Source of the DNA: SAR324 cluster bacterium
Lineage (GTDB): Bacteria; SAR324; XYD2-FULL-50-16; JAERRU01
Reading direction: 5' to 3'
Length of the DNA stretch: 38,389 bases
Assembly: GCA_016735295.1 (NCBI GenBank)
Contig: JAERRU010000026.1
Coordinates: 1 to 38,389, forward strand
Below, piece by piece: positions 25,936-33,122 of this stretch; within the stretch, counting starts at the first letter, position 1; the number at the start of each line of letters is the position of its first letter. Under the pieces are notes generated by a model that did no database searches, was not told where the DNA came from, and was given only the letters and a program-made list of their open reading frames with translations. Both the position numbers and the translations under genes were made by a program.

Positions 25936-26943
25936 TTATTTTAAATTTTTCCCTACGTATATTTCAATATCAACATTAGTTTTTTGATTTTGGTCAACCA
26001 TAGGTTTAATGATTGAATCACTAGGAATAATTTTAGCAATATAGAGTGCTTCTTTTAAAAATCTTTGCTTGGTAGAAATTTTATCGTCTTTATAGTATAT
26101 AATAGTTTTATCAAGCACTCGGTCATCAGCTAAAGAGATGCTATTTACAAAAAATTGAATACCAAATTTTTGATTAATTTCCTCTCGACGATGTTCGTTC
26201 AAATAAAGGGCTAATTGCGTTGCTTTTGAGTTGATAATAGTTTTAGCACCATCATAGCCAATCACATTTAATCTTAAAATAGGTACTGGCAAATTAGCTT
26301 GATTATCAATTAAATTTGCGTTTCCTGATTCTTTGATAGTGCTTAATTGACTTTCTAAAAACTGTTCAGTTTCATCGACATAGCCGCGTTTAAAAATTAT
26401 TTCTTTTAAATCAACTTCGTTTATATCTTCCACCGGAGCAGCAAAGGCTCTTTCTACATAATAACGATCGCTAACTTTAACTTTCATTAGCACGGTTGAT
26501 TTTAAAATACCAAAATTCTTCGCTACCGTAACCTCAATTTTTATTCTTTCCACGCTATTGCCCCCCTGATTTGTTACTGTGCTGTTACTAGCGTTTAACC
26601 TAGTTTTCATGTCTGTTGATAAATCAGCATTAGGCAAAATAATCATCCATTGATAGTCTTTCTCATCATCACCAGCAACATAATCTAATCGTTGAATTAA
26701 TACCGGATCAATCATATCAAATGTTTGTCCTCCTAAAACCAAAACATCTCTATCATTTTTGCGAGGCACCAACTTAATATCAGTGATAATTCCTAATCCA
26801 CTTTGTCCCACCACCATAGAAGATGGTAAAAATATACTAATAAGCAAAAACCATAAAATTGCTTTATTGCTTCTCATTTTAGTTTTAGAAAAAAAATTAT
26901 CCCTACCTTGAAGGAAGTAAATAATTGATTTGATCATATTCAT
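25936..26943 (-). CDS. Exported protein with LytR_C-like C-terminal domain
   Basis: A 335-residue protein with a signal segment (AILWFLLISIFLPSSMVVGQ) preceded by a long, positively charged N-terminus; the second possible start is the Met at 26877. The middle part (QTFDMIDPVLIQRLDYV, YQWMIILPNADLS, IKIEVTVAKNFG) resembles the putative AMIN-like region of its two neighbours. The C-terminal 110 residues (PILRLNVIGYDGAKTIIN, TIIYYKDDK, then NVDIEIYVGKNLK) follow the strand order of the LytR/CpsA/Psr C-terminal domain, whose usual ending is ADVVVVLG. This is a visual match, not a search result. It starts five bases after the lipoprotein stop, implying coupling. No catalytic LCP domain is present. 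Confidence 0.75.
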   Translation of the reverse strand: MNMIKSIIYFLQGRDNFFSKTKMRSNKAILWFLLISIFLPSSMVVGQSGLGIITDIKLVPRKNDRDVLVLGGQTFDMIDPVLIQRLDYVAGDDEKDYQWMIILPNADLSTDMKTRLNASNSTVTNQGGNSVERIKIEVTVAKNFGILKSTVLMKVKVSDRYYVERAFAAPVEDINEVDLKEIIFKRGYVDETEQFLESQLSTIKESGNANLIDNQANLPVPILRLNVIGYDGAKTIINSKATQLALYLNEHRREEINQKFGIQFFVNSISLADDRVLDKTIIYYKDDKISTKQRFLKEALYIAKIIPSDSIIKPMVDQNQKTNVDIEIYVGKNLK

Positions 26944-26948
26944 TTTTA

Positions 26949-27797
26949 TTAACTGTTATTCACTCTTAGTAAAAACTTTTTACCCTGAAATACTACTGAA
27001 AAATCATAATAGGCACTAGAATTGCTGTTTTTATACTTGGGTAATTCAAAACCAAGTTCCATACTAAAAACATCACCCTTTGATAGGCGTTGATATAGAT
27101 ATGCCACTCTAGCAGAGTTTGGCGATAATCTATAATTCCACCGGACGGGGGCATTGTTATACATCAAAAAACTAGAATTATTTTCTTGATTGGTAAGCTT
27201 AAGATCAGAAAATATTAATAATGGATTAGTACTACCATAAGCAGCTAAACTATGCTTTAGATAAACATTAAAGCTTACCTTTTCCATCAATCTATCAGCA
27301 TCATATTTTACTATCAGGCTTTGTTTATCAATTTCTAATGCTATATTATCATCAAAATCGCTAATTGATATTTTTATTTGTGCTTTATTACCTGCAGCTG
27401 AATCGATAGATGAATCATCATCATTATTATTATTGTTATCATCATTATCATCGCCATTATTATCATCAACATCAACATCTTTAATGGAATCTACCGACAT
27501 TGAAAAATCGCCCCGATAAGCCTCTAATGGCTCTTTAATATCATCATTTTTATTCTCAGAAGGATTAACCGACATTAAAAAATTACCCCGATAAGTCTTT
27601 AATTTACCATTACCCCCACCATTGCCGATATTTGGATAAACTCCCCTTAACTCTTTATTTGAACAGGCATTAATTACTGGTAAAATAATAGCTAGTAATA
27701 ATATATATCGCCAGCGGATACTTAAAAAAATTTTGAATAATATTAATTTATCCGTTTTTTCACTAGTATTTAGAGCTAGATTATTTTTAGCTAACAT
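26949..27797 (-). CDS. Lipoprotein with Asp/Asn-rich linker
   Basis: A 282-residue protein with a long N-terminus, a hydrophobic segment and the lipobox VINAC at about residue 45, so lipidation at that Cys is likely. After it come two copies of a short motif: TYRGNFLMSV and AYRGDFSMSV, about 33 residues apart. An Asp/Asn run follows (about residues 107-130, encoded by GAT/AAT repeats), then a beta-rich globular C-terminal domain of 145 residues (KISISDFDDNIALEID, FSMELGFELPKY, YDFSVVFQGKKFLLRV) that I do not recognise. It is the first gene of the minus-strand envelope cluster. The fold could be an adhesion- or binding-type beta sandwich; that is speculation. Confidence 0.75.
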   Translation of the reverse strand: MLAKNNLALNTSEKTDKLILFKIFLSIRWRYILLLAIILPVINACSNKELRGVYPNIGNGGGNGKLKTYRGNFLMSVNPSENKNDDIKEPLEAYRGDFSMSVDSIKDVDVDDNNGDDNDDNNNNNDDDSSIDSAAGNKAQIKISISDFDDNIALEIDKQSLIVKYDADRLMEKVSFNVYLKHSLAAYGSTNPLLIFSDLKLTNQENNSSFLMYNNAPVRWNYRLSPNSARVAYLYQRLSKGDVFSMELGFELPKYKNSNSSAYYDFSVVFQGKKFLLRVNNS

Positions 27798-28159
27798 AAA
27801 ATATTTGATAATAATAATAGATTATTTTTATTAATTTAGTTGTTTTTAATCATTTTCTAGCATTATTTTGTAAATATGCTATACTACGCTAGTGATTTAA
27901 TTTTATTATTAAGTTATATTGTATTATTGATCTATTATCAATATGAGAAATTGCTCATTTTTATTTTGATTGTGCGACTAAACATAGTTTTTTAATTGTG
28001 CGACTAAACATAGTTTTAATTTTTATTAAACAAAATGAGCATCAATTCAGTTGAGGTATTTAACTTAATTTTTAATTAAGCATACTTTATGCAATTTATT
28101 TGCCAATATAAAGGACCATAAGGAATATATTATAATTATTAGTTGACGATTTTTAAAAA
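27798..28159. promoter_or_regulatory. Divergent control region with a 26-bp direct repeat
   Basis: This 362-base gap separates the lipoprotein gene (-) from the zinc-ribbon gene (+). It contains two copies of ATTGTGCGACTAAACATAG plus T-run at 27969-27992 and 27995-28017, spaced 26 bases start to start. The copies are identical over 23 bases and more GC-rich than their surroundings, so a regulator-binding pair is possible. No -35/-10 pair is assigned. Confidence 0.5.
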
Positions 28160-29488
28160 ATGCTACTAGAATGCAATTCTTGTAAGGCTAGATATAAATT
28201 AGCCGATTCTATTATTAGTGACCACCCGCGCAAGGCTGAACAAAGTTTATTTGTTCACTGCACTAAATGTCATGAAAAAATCCATATAGATATTCCCACC
28301 AAACATCCTCCGTTGGTAGAGGTGTTTTGCCCTCATTGCCACTCTGAATATGGGGTGGATAGAGCCAGATTTCATAATCCTAATTTAAAGGTAAAGTGTT
28401 TTTTATGCAAGAAACTTTTCATGGTTTCTATCCATGGAACCTTTCCTTCTGATAAGAATTATTTAGTAACAAAGGTCGCTCAACAAAATTTAGCCGCGGC
28501 AACTATTAATAAAGATACTCTAATTACCAATCAGGGTGATGACTTAGAAAATTTAATTGACTCATCAGCCAATATTCAAGAAAATCAAGAATTAACTGAA
28601 GATAAATTATCTACTACTGAATTAACAAAGGACGAGCAGCTCACGAAAAATAATACTGAAACTTCATCCGATGAGCAGATTTTGTTTACTTCAAAATCCG
28701 ATACAGACCTATCCTCGCTTGATGTTGATGATGATGATATTGTTGTTGTTGATGATAACAATGAGGATGATGGTAATGATGGTAATGATGTTGAGCTTAG
28801 CTTGACAGACCGTAATTTAGAAGACTTTGCCGATGATGAATCTTTGGTTGCTAATGAAAAATTAGATATTGCTGCTAATGGATCAATTAGCGAAGAAAAA
28901 GAAGCATCATCAGATCAAACAGATACTAAAGAAGCAGAATTTGCGTCTGGTTTTAGCAGTTTAAATGAATCAGATTGGAATAATCACACTCTTTATGATG
29001 CCGATGATTTAGCGGAAAATCCATCATCTAATAAAATACATAAAAGTAAAGGAGTAGAACTAAAAAGGGATAATTTTGCTACTGACGCTTTGCCCGAAAT
29101 AAAAGAGGATTCTTCACCTAGTGAAAAGATTGATAAGGCTGATCAAGATTATTTTAATGCTACTAGGGTAGATAATGTTAGCTTTGAGAAAATTAAAACT
29201 ATTGGCTCTATTTCTGCTAAAAAGAAGTATTTAATATTCAAAAAGCCCCAAATAAACGATTCTAACGATACTCAAACTGGAGATGGGGCTATGGGTTCTG
29301 TTTCTAGTGTGGATGATCTTTTGCGAGCTAATTTGTTCAAACAAAGTGCCGATAAGAATGCAATTTCTGCTAGGGGACTTTCTGATATAGCGGTAGATAA
29401 TAATACAAAATTTTGGTTTTATTTTTTAAGCTTTAGTTTAATAAGCTTACTTGTATTTATCGGACTTATCTTACCTTTTATAACATAG
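28160..29488 (+). CDS. MJ0042-type zinc-ribbon protein with acidic linker and C-terminal membrane anchor
   Basis: A 442-residue protein. The N-terminus has a CxxC-x25-CxxC ribbon (C5/C8, C34/C37) of the MJ0042 kind common in alphaproteobacteria, followed by a second ribbon (C57/C60, C80/C83). Residues about 110-390 are a long, acidic, Asp/Glu/Asn/Ser-rich and probably disordered linker including a DDDD and NNEDDGNDGND tract. One membrane segment ends the protein (about 416-440, FYFLSFSLISLLVFIGLILPF). The topology implies cytosolic zinc ribbons tethered by a flexible linker to the inner membrane. Alphaproteobacterial relatives with a C-terminal span often carry a periplasmic domain after it; here the protein stops, so this is a shorter form. 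Function unknown. Confidence 0.85.
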   Translation: MLLECNSCKARYKLADSIISDHPRKAEQSLFVHCTKCHEKIHIDIPTKHPPLVEVFCPHCHSEYGVDRARFHNPNLKVKCFLCKKLFMVSIHGTFPSDKNYLVTKVAQQNLAAATINKDTLITNQGDDLENLIDSSANIQENQELTEDKLSTTELTKDEQLTKNNTETSSDEQILFTSKSDTDLSSLDVDDDDIVVVDDNNEDDGNDGNDVELSLTDRNLEDFADDESLVANEKLDIAANGSISEEKEASSDQTDTKEAEFASGFSSLNESDWNNHTLYDADDLAENPSSNKIHKSKGVELKRDNFATDALPEIKEDSSPSEKIDKADQDYFNATRVDNVSFEKIKTIGSISAKKKYLIFKKPQINDSNDTQTGDGAMGSVSSVDDLLRANLFKQSADKNAISARGLSDIAVDNNTKFWFYFLSFSLISLLVFIGLILPFIT

Positions 29489-29512
29489 GATTTTATATTT
29501 ATTTCGCTCTAT

Positions 29513-29770
29513 CCATCACCGACAAGCTGTATCCGCCTTGGGATAGATTCATCATCTAAAATGCATATCCTGATTTTTGCATCTATTAGCTCAGCCATCA
29601 CCGGCAAACCACCCGCCTTGAGATAGATTCATCATCTAAAATACATATCCTGATTTTTGCATCTATTAGTTCAGCCATCACCGACAAACCACCCGCCTTG
29701 GGATAGATTCATCATCTAAAATACATATCCTGATTTTTGCATCTATTAATATGCACCGGCAAACAGCACC
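29513..29770. repeat. Tandem repeat of about 80 bp, three units, sharing sequence with the 3' end of proS
   Basis: CCATCACCG starts units at 29513, 29595 and 29675, a period of 80-82 bases. Each unit contains the run CACCGRCAAACCACCCGCCTTG (or a decayed version in the first), then GATAGATTCATCATCTAAAAT, then ATCCTGATTTTTGCATCTATTA. The fourth occurrence is CACCGGCAAACAGCACCCGCCTTGG at 29754-29778, which lies inside proS and encodes its last residues. The array therefore looks like a tandem duplication of the proS 3' end with its downstream spacer. TAGAT-TCATC-ATCTA in each unit is a short inverted repeat. Confidence 0.9.
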
Positions 29771-31185
29771 CGCCTTGGCGAAGGTTTATTGGTTATTATA
29801 CATCTTCCAGTTTCAATTTCTAACTCATTAGGAATCACTCTGATCGTGGCTTTTGTCTCATTTTTTATTTTCTCCGCCGTCTCAGTAGTACCGTCCCAGT
29901 GGGCATAAACAAAGCCGCCTTTATTTTTAATGATTTTTTTAAATTCTTGGTAATCATCAGTTCTAGTCAAATTTTCATCCCTAAACTTTAGTGCTCGCTC
30001 ATAAAGCTCTTTATTTATCTGCTTTATAGCATTTTTAACGCAACTCTTTATTTCATTAGGTGAAATAGAAATTTTTTGCCTATTATGCCTCAATACTATC
30101 GATAGCTGATTCGCCTTAACCTCATTAGCTCCAATTACTATCCTAATTGGCACCCCTTTTCTGACCCAATGAAAAAACCTCTCGGTAGGGCGCAAATTGT
30201 GTTGATTATCAATTTCAATTTGCCAAGGATCAATAAATTCTGTTAAACTTTTGAAACAATCATCAAGCATAGTCCTAACTTGCCCTTCCTCGTTATCATT
30301 GTGCCAAATAGGTACCAACACCACCTTTACCGGTGCTATATTGGGGGGAAAAATAACTCCATCATCATCTCCATGCACCATCACCAAGCCGCCTATCACT
30401 CTGGTAGAAACTCCCCAACTGGTTGTCCAGGCATGTTCTTGCTTGTTCTCTTGATTGAGATATTTAATATCAAAAACTTTAGAAAAATTTTGCCCAAGGT
30501 TATGGCTAGTTCCCGCTTGTAATGCTTTACCATCTTGCATTAACGCTTCTAAACTGTGGGTAGTTAGTGCCCCAGGGAATTTTTCGTGAGCTGGTTTTTT
30601 GCCTGTGAAAACCGGTATCAAGCAATCTTCTACTAAAAATTTTCGGTATATTTCTAGCATCTGCAAAGTCTCTTGCTCCGCTTCTTGCTTACTTTCATGA
30701 GCGGTGTGACCTTCTTGCCATAAAAATTCTGATGTCCTTAAAAATATCCTAGGCCTCATTTCCCACCTAATCACATTGCACCACTGATTTAATAGGAGGG
30801 GCAAATCGCGATAACTTTTGATCCATTTAGCCATCATATATCCTATAATCGCCTCAGATGTTGGCCTTACCACCAAGGGCTCATCGAGTTTTTTACCTCC
30901 AGCGTGGGTTACTACCGCTAATTCTGGGGAAAACCCTTTGATGTGCTCTTGTTCTTTTTTTATAAATGATTCCGGCATCAACATAGGGAAATAGGCATTG
31001 CGATGGCCGGTTTCTTTGAAGGCTCTATCCAGTTTTTGCTGTACATTTTCCCAAACGGCAAAACCATGTGGTTTGAAGGTCACACAACCTCTAACTGGGC
31101 TTTGATCGGCTAAATCTGCTGCATCTATCACGTCTTGATACCATGTAGAGAAATTTTGGGCTCGAGTTGTTATTTTTTTTGCCAT
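29746..31185 (-). CDS. proS: Prolyl-tRNA synthetase, archaeal/eukaryotic-type (type 3)
   Basis: A 479-residue class II synthetase that charges tRNA-Pro. Motifs: GCVTFKPHGFAVWENV near motif 1, RPTSEAIIGYMMAKWI, motif 2 region NVIRWEMRPRIFLRTSEFLWQEG, and motif 3 region WGVSTRVIGGLVMVHGDDDG. No bacterial-type INS editing domain sits between motifs 2 and 3. The C-terminal domain ends in VLFAGAY, the terminal Tyr typical of the archaeal/eukaryotic form. This differs from the longer bacterial form with an INS domain and from the short form (about 430 residues) that Rickettsia and relatives carry. The final residues are encoded by sequence that recurs in the tandem repeats downstream. Confidence 0.95.
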   Translation of the reverse strand: MAKKITTRAQNFSTWYQDVIDAADLADQSPVRGCVTFKPHGFAVWENVQQKLDRAFKETGHRNAYFPMLMPESFIKKEQEHIKGFSPELAVVTHAGGKKLDEPLVVRPTSEAIIGYMMAKWIKSYRDLPLLLNQWCNVIRWEMRPRIFLRTSEFLWQEGHTAHESKQEAEQETLQMLEIYRKFLVEDCLIPVFTGKKPAHEKFPGALTTHSLEALMQDGKALQAGTSHNLGQNFSKVFDIKYLNQENKQEHAWTTSWGVSTRVIGGLVMVHGDDDGVIFPPNIAPVKVVLVPIWHNDNEEGQVRTMLDDCFKSLTEFIDPWQIEIDNQHNLRPTERFFHWVRKGVPIRIVIGANEVKANQLSIVLRHNRQKISISPNEIKSCVKNAIKQINKELYERALKFRDENLTRTDDYQEFKKIIKNKGGFVYAHWDGTTETAEKIKNETKATIRVIPNELEIETGRCIITNKPSPRRVLFAGAY

Positions 31186-31494
31186 ATTAATTAAAGATAC
31201 ATTTATTTTTTAAATTATTCGCTTTTTAAATTATTCGTATATATCATTTATTGCAACTATAATTACAGCACCTTAACACTTTAAATGCTAGTAATAAAGC
31301 CTAGTTTAGCAAATACTAATTATTGAAATTATCGATCATAATATCGTGTGCGGTATGCTTGAATCTGGTTTTGATTGAATATTAATAAAAAATCAACTTG
31401 ACTTAAAACTAATCATTCAGTTAACTACACGATTAATTAATTGTTTCATTACTCAATTAATTAGTTATATATATGTTAATATAAATTCACTAAA
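31186..31494. other. Intergenic region upstream of the tRNA gene
   Basis: About 310 AT-rich bases between proS (-) and the tRNA gene (+), without coding frames. TTGTTT at 31441 and TTATAT at 31465, 18 bases apart, could be a tRNA promoter, but in sequence this AT-rich the match means little. Confidence 0.35.
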
Positions 31495-31568
31495 GCACCC
31501 GTAGCTCAGCTGGATAGAGCGTTTGATTGCGGTTCAAGAGGCCGGAGGTTCGAATCCTCTCGGGTGTA
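31495..31568 (+). tRNA. tRNA-Arg, anticodon GCG
   Basis: A 74-base cloverleaf. Acceptor 31495-31501 pairs with 31561-31567 (first pair G-U), discriminator A31568, no encoded CCA. D-arm GCTC/GAGC at 31504-31520. Anticodon stem 31522-31526 with 31534-31538 and loop TTGCGGT (31527-31533), giving anticodon GCG at 31529-31531, which reads arginine CGC and CGU. T-arm 31544-31560 with loop TTCGAAT. The body (GCACCCGTAGCTCAGCTGG) is the usual alphaproteobacterial tRNA-Arg(ACG) body, but the anticodon is GCG instead of ACG. An integrase remnant follows on the same strand, so the 3' half may have served as an attachment site. Confidence 0.9.
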
Positions 31569-31736
31569 AGTTTAATGCGGTAGTTTTGTTCCTTTCCATT
31601 CTTTATTATTTGCGTTATAACACTTCCTATATTAAGTATAACGTCTTTTATGCTTCTCCCTGCTTTTTCAGAGTTATTTCCATTTAACCCATAATTGACC
31701 CATAAAATCGGTAAAAATGATATTTACAAAAAAATG

Positions 31737-32210
31737 GGCAAAATTACGTCACCCCCTTGCTATAGCGAAGCTATAATCAGATCTTTAAAACCTAATCCTA
31801 AAACTTATGAGATAACCATCGGGCAAGGTTTATTTATTATTATATCACCAAAAGGTGCAAAAACATGGGGTTTATCATATCGATTAAATGCGAAGGGAGA
31901 AAATATTACCCTAGGTCGTCATCCTTTTTATTCTTTATCTGAAGCAAAATTATGGCAATTTCAAGCTATAGAATTAATTTATCGCAATATCTCTATCAAA
32001 GAATTAACTAAGGATCATCTCCCCTCCAGCTTAACCGCCGCGGACAGTGAGAAGATAAACCCTTTTATCAAAAGATGGTTGCCCCATACTAACTTTAATA
32101 ATATTATTATATCATTTCAGAGGGGGCAGGCGATTAAGTCTGATATGTTGAATAATAAAAAAAAGTTTTATAATGTATGTTCCTCCTTATGTAGGGTCAG
32201 TAAAAATTAG
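31737..32210 (+). pseudogene. Truncated tyrosine integrase (N-terminal arm-binding domain only)
   Basis: Codes for about 157 residues from the ATG at 31737 (the frame is open from 31695). Residues about 12-80 match the DUF4102/arm-type DNA-binding domain of P4-like integrases: DGLYL-type GQGLFIIISPKGAKTWGLSY, then the hallmark ITLGRHPFYSLSEAK. A full enzyme of this group has about 400 residues; the core-binding and catalytic domains (R...HxxR...Y) are missing, and the last 60 residues are unrelated low-complexity sequence. It begins 168 bases after a tRNA gene, the normal site for such elements. I read it as the decayed remnant of an integrated island or phage. No second copy of the tRNA 3' end (attR) was noticed in the window. 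Confidence 0.75.
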
Positions 32211-32396
32211 AGTTTCTTTATTCCCAGGCTAATTTTTGTGGGGATTATAGCTCTAACAGCAGATTTTTAATTGATTGACAAATTATGGAAATAGTGTATC
32301 TTATCAACTAACTTAATTATCATACTATAGATATAGCGAGGTGTTGTTTAACTCTTGCTGGCATTATGAACCTGCACGCTTATCATACAGTTTATC

Positions 32397-33062
32397 ATGG
32401 TCTTAGATAATAAAAAAAAAACTACTAAAAAAGTTGTAAAGAAAGTTACACCAAAAATTACTACAAAAACTACCGCAAAGACTACCGCAAAAACTACCGA
32501 CAAAACTACCGCAAAAATTACCAAAAAAATATCTTCAAAATCTAAATTAAGTAAAGCTAGTCCAAAAAAAGCTACTCCACCTGAAATTTCTAAAAAAATA
32601 GCTCTTACCAAGACTCCAATTGCTAAACATTCCATTCAACCACTTTTTATATTAATCGGTGTTTTGCTGCTCGGCATTGTGCTTGATGCTATTTATGGTT
32701 GGCAATTTTATAATTCTAAAAAACTACTTGGCTTTGTGATAGTTTTATTAGGTATTGCTGGAATTGTTAAATCAGCTCTTCAATTTAAAGAGGGCAATAC
32801 ACCACTTAACACTGAAAAACCCACTGAAAGGTTGATTAAAAATGGATTATATCGTTATTCAAGAAATCCAAATTATCTGTCATTTTTTGTGATAGGGTTA
32901 GGGATGGCACTGGTATTAAATAATTTTTGGATTTTAATTTTAGAAGTACCCTCATTTTTCTTCTTTAATCGCCAAATAATCCCTAAAGAGGAAAAATCTT
33001 TGCTCTTATTGTTTGGGAAAGACTATCAGCAATATTGTGCGAAGGTTAGGCGTTGGTTTTAG
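32397..33062 (+). CDS. Membrane methyltransferase-like protein (PEMT/ICMT family) with Lys/Thr-rich N-terminal tail
   Basis: A 221-residue protein in two parts. Residues 1-75 are almost only Lys, Thr, Ala, Ser and Ile, with a 4-5 residue repeat (KTTAKTTAKTTDKTTAK), like histone H1-type tails. Residues 80-221 hold about three to four membrane segments and the ending of the isoprenylcysteine carboxyl methyltransferase / phospholipid methyltransferase group: NGLYRYSRNPNYLSFF, then the IPKEEKSLLLLFGKDYQQYC block. In these families that region binds S-adenosylmethionine; the substrate (lipid or other) cannot be told. The tail is probably cytosolic and could bind acidic lipids or nucleic acid. No Shine-Dalgarno is seen before the ATG. 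The tail is missing from ordinary members, so it is an addition grown by repeat expansion. Confidence 0.78.
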   Translation: MVLDNKKKTTKKVVKKVTPKITTKTTAKTTAKTTDKTTAKITKKISSKSKLSKASPKKATPPEISKKIALTKTPIAKHSIQPLFILIGVLLLGIVLDAIYGWQFYNSKKLLGFVIVLLGIAGIVKSALQFKEGNTPLNTEKPTERLIKNGLYRYSRNPNYLSFFVIGLGMALVLNNFWILILEVPSFFFFNRQIIPKEEKSLLLLFGKDYQQYCAKVRRWF

Positions 33063-33075
33063 GATTAGCTCACGA

Positions 33076-33114
33076 ATTTATCCCACTAATTTAGCCCACT
33101 AATTTAGCCTACTA
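33076..33114. repeat. 13-bp tandem repeat, three copies, between convergent genes
   Basis: ATTTATCCCACTA, ATTTAGCCCACTA and ATTTAGCCTACTA at 33076, 33089 and 33102. They fill most of the 60-base gap between the methyltransferase-like gene (+) and the DsbD-N-like gene (-). No terminator hairpin is visible there. Confidence 0.8.
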
Positions 33115-33122
33115 GTAATTCA

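Noticed and set aside
32348-32635. A Val/Phe-rich 95-residue minus-strand frame resembling a membrane protein
   Set aside because: It is the antisense shadow of the Lys/Thr repeat tail of the plus-strand methyltransferase-like gene; AAA/ACT codons read backwards give Phe/Val.
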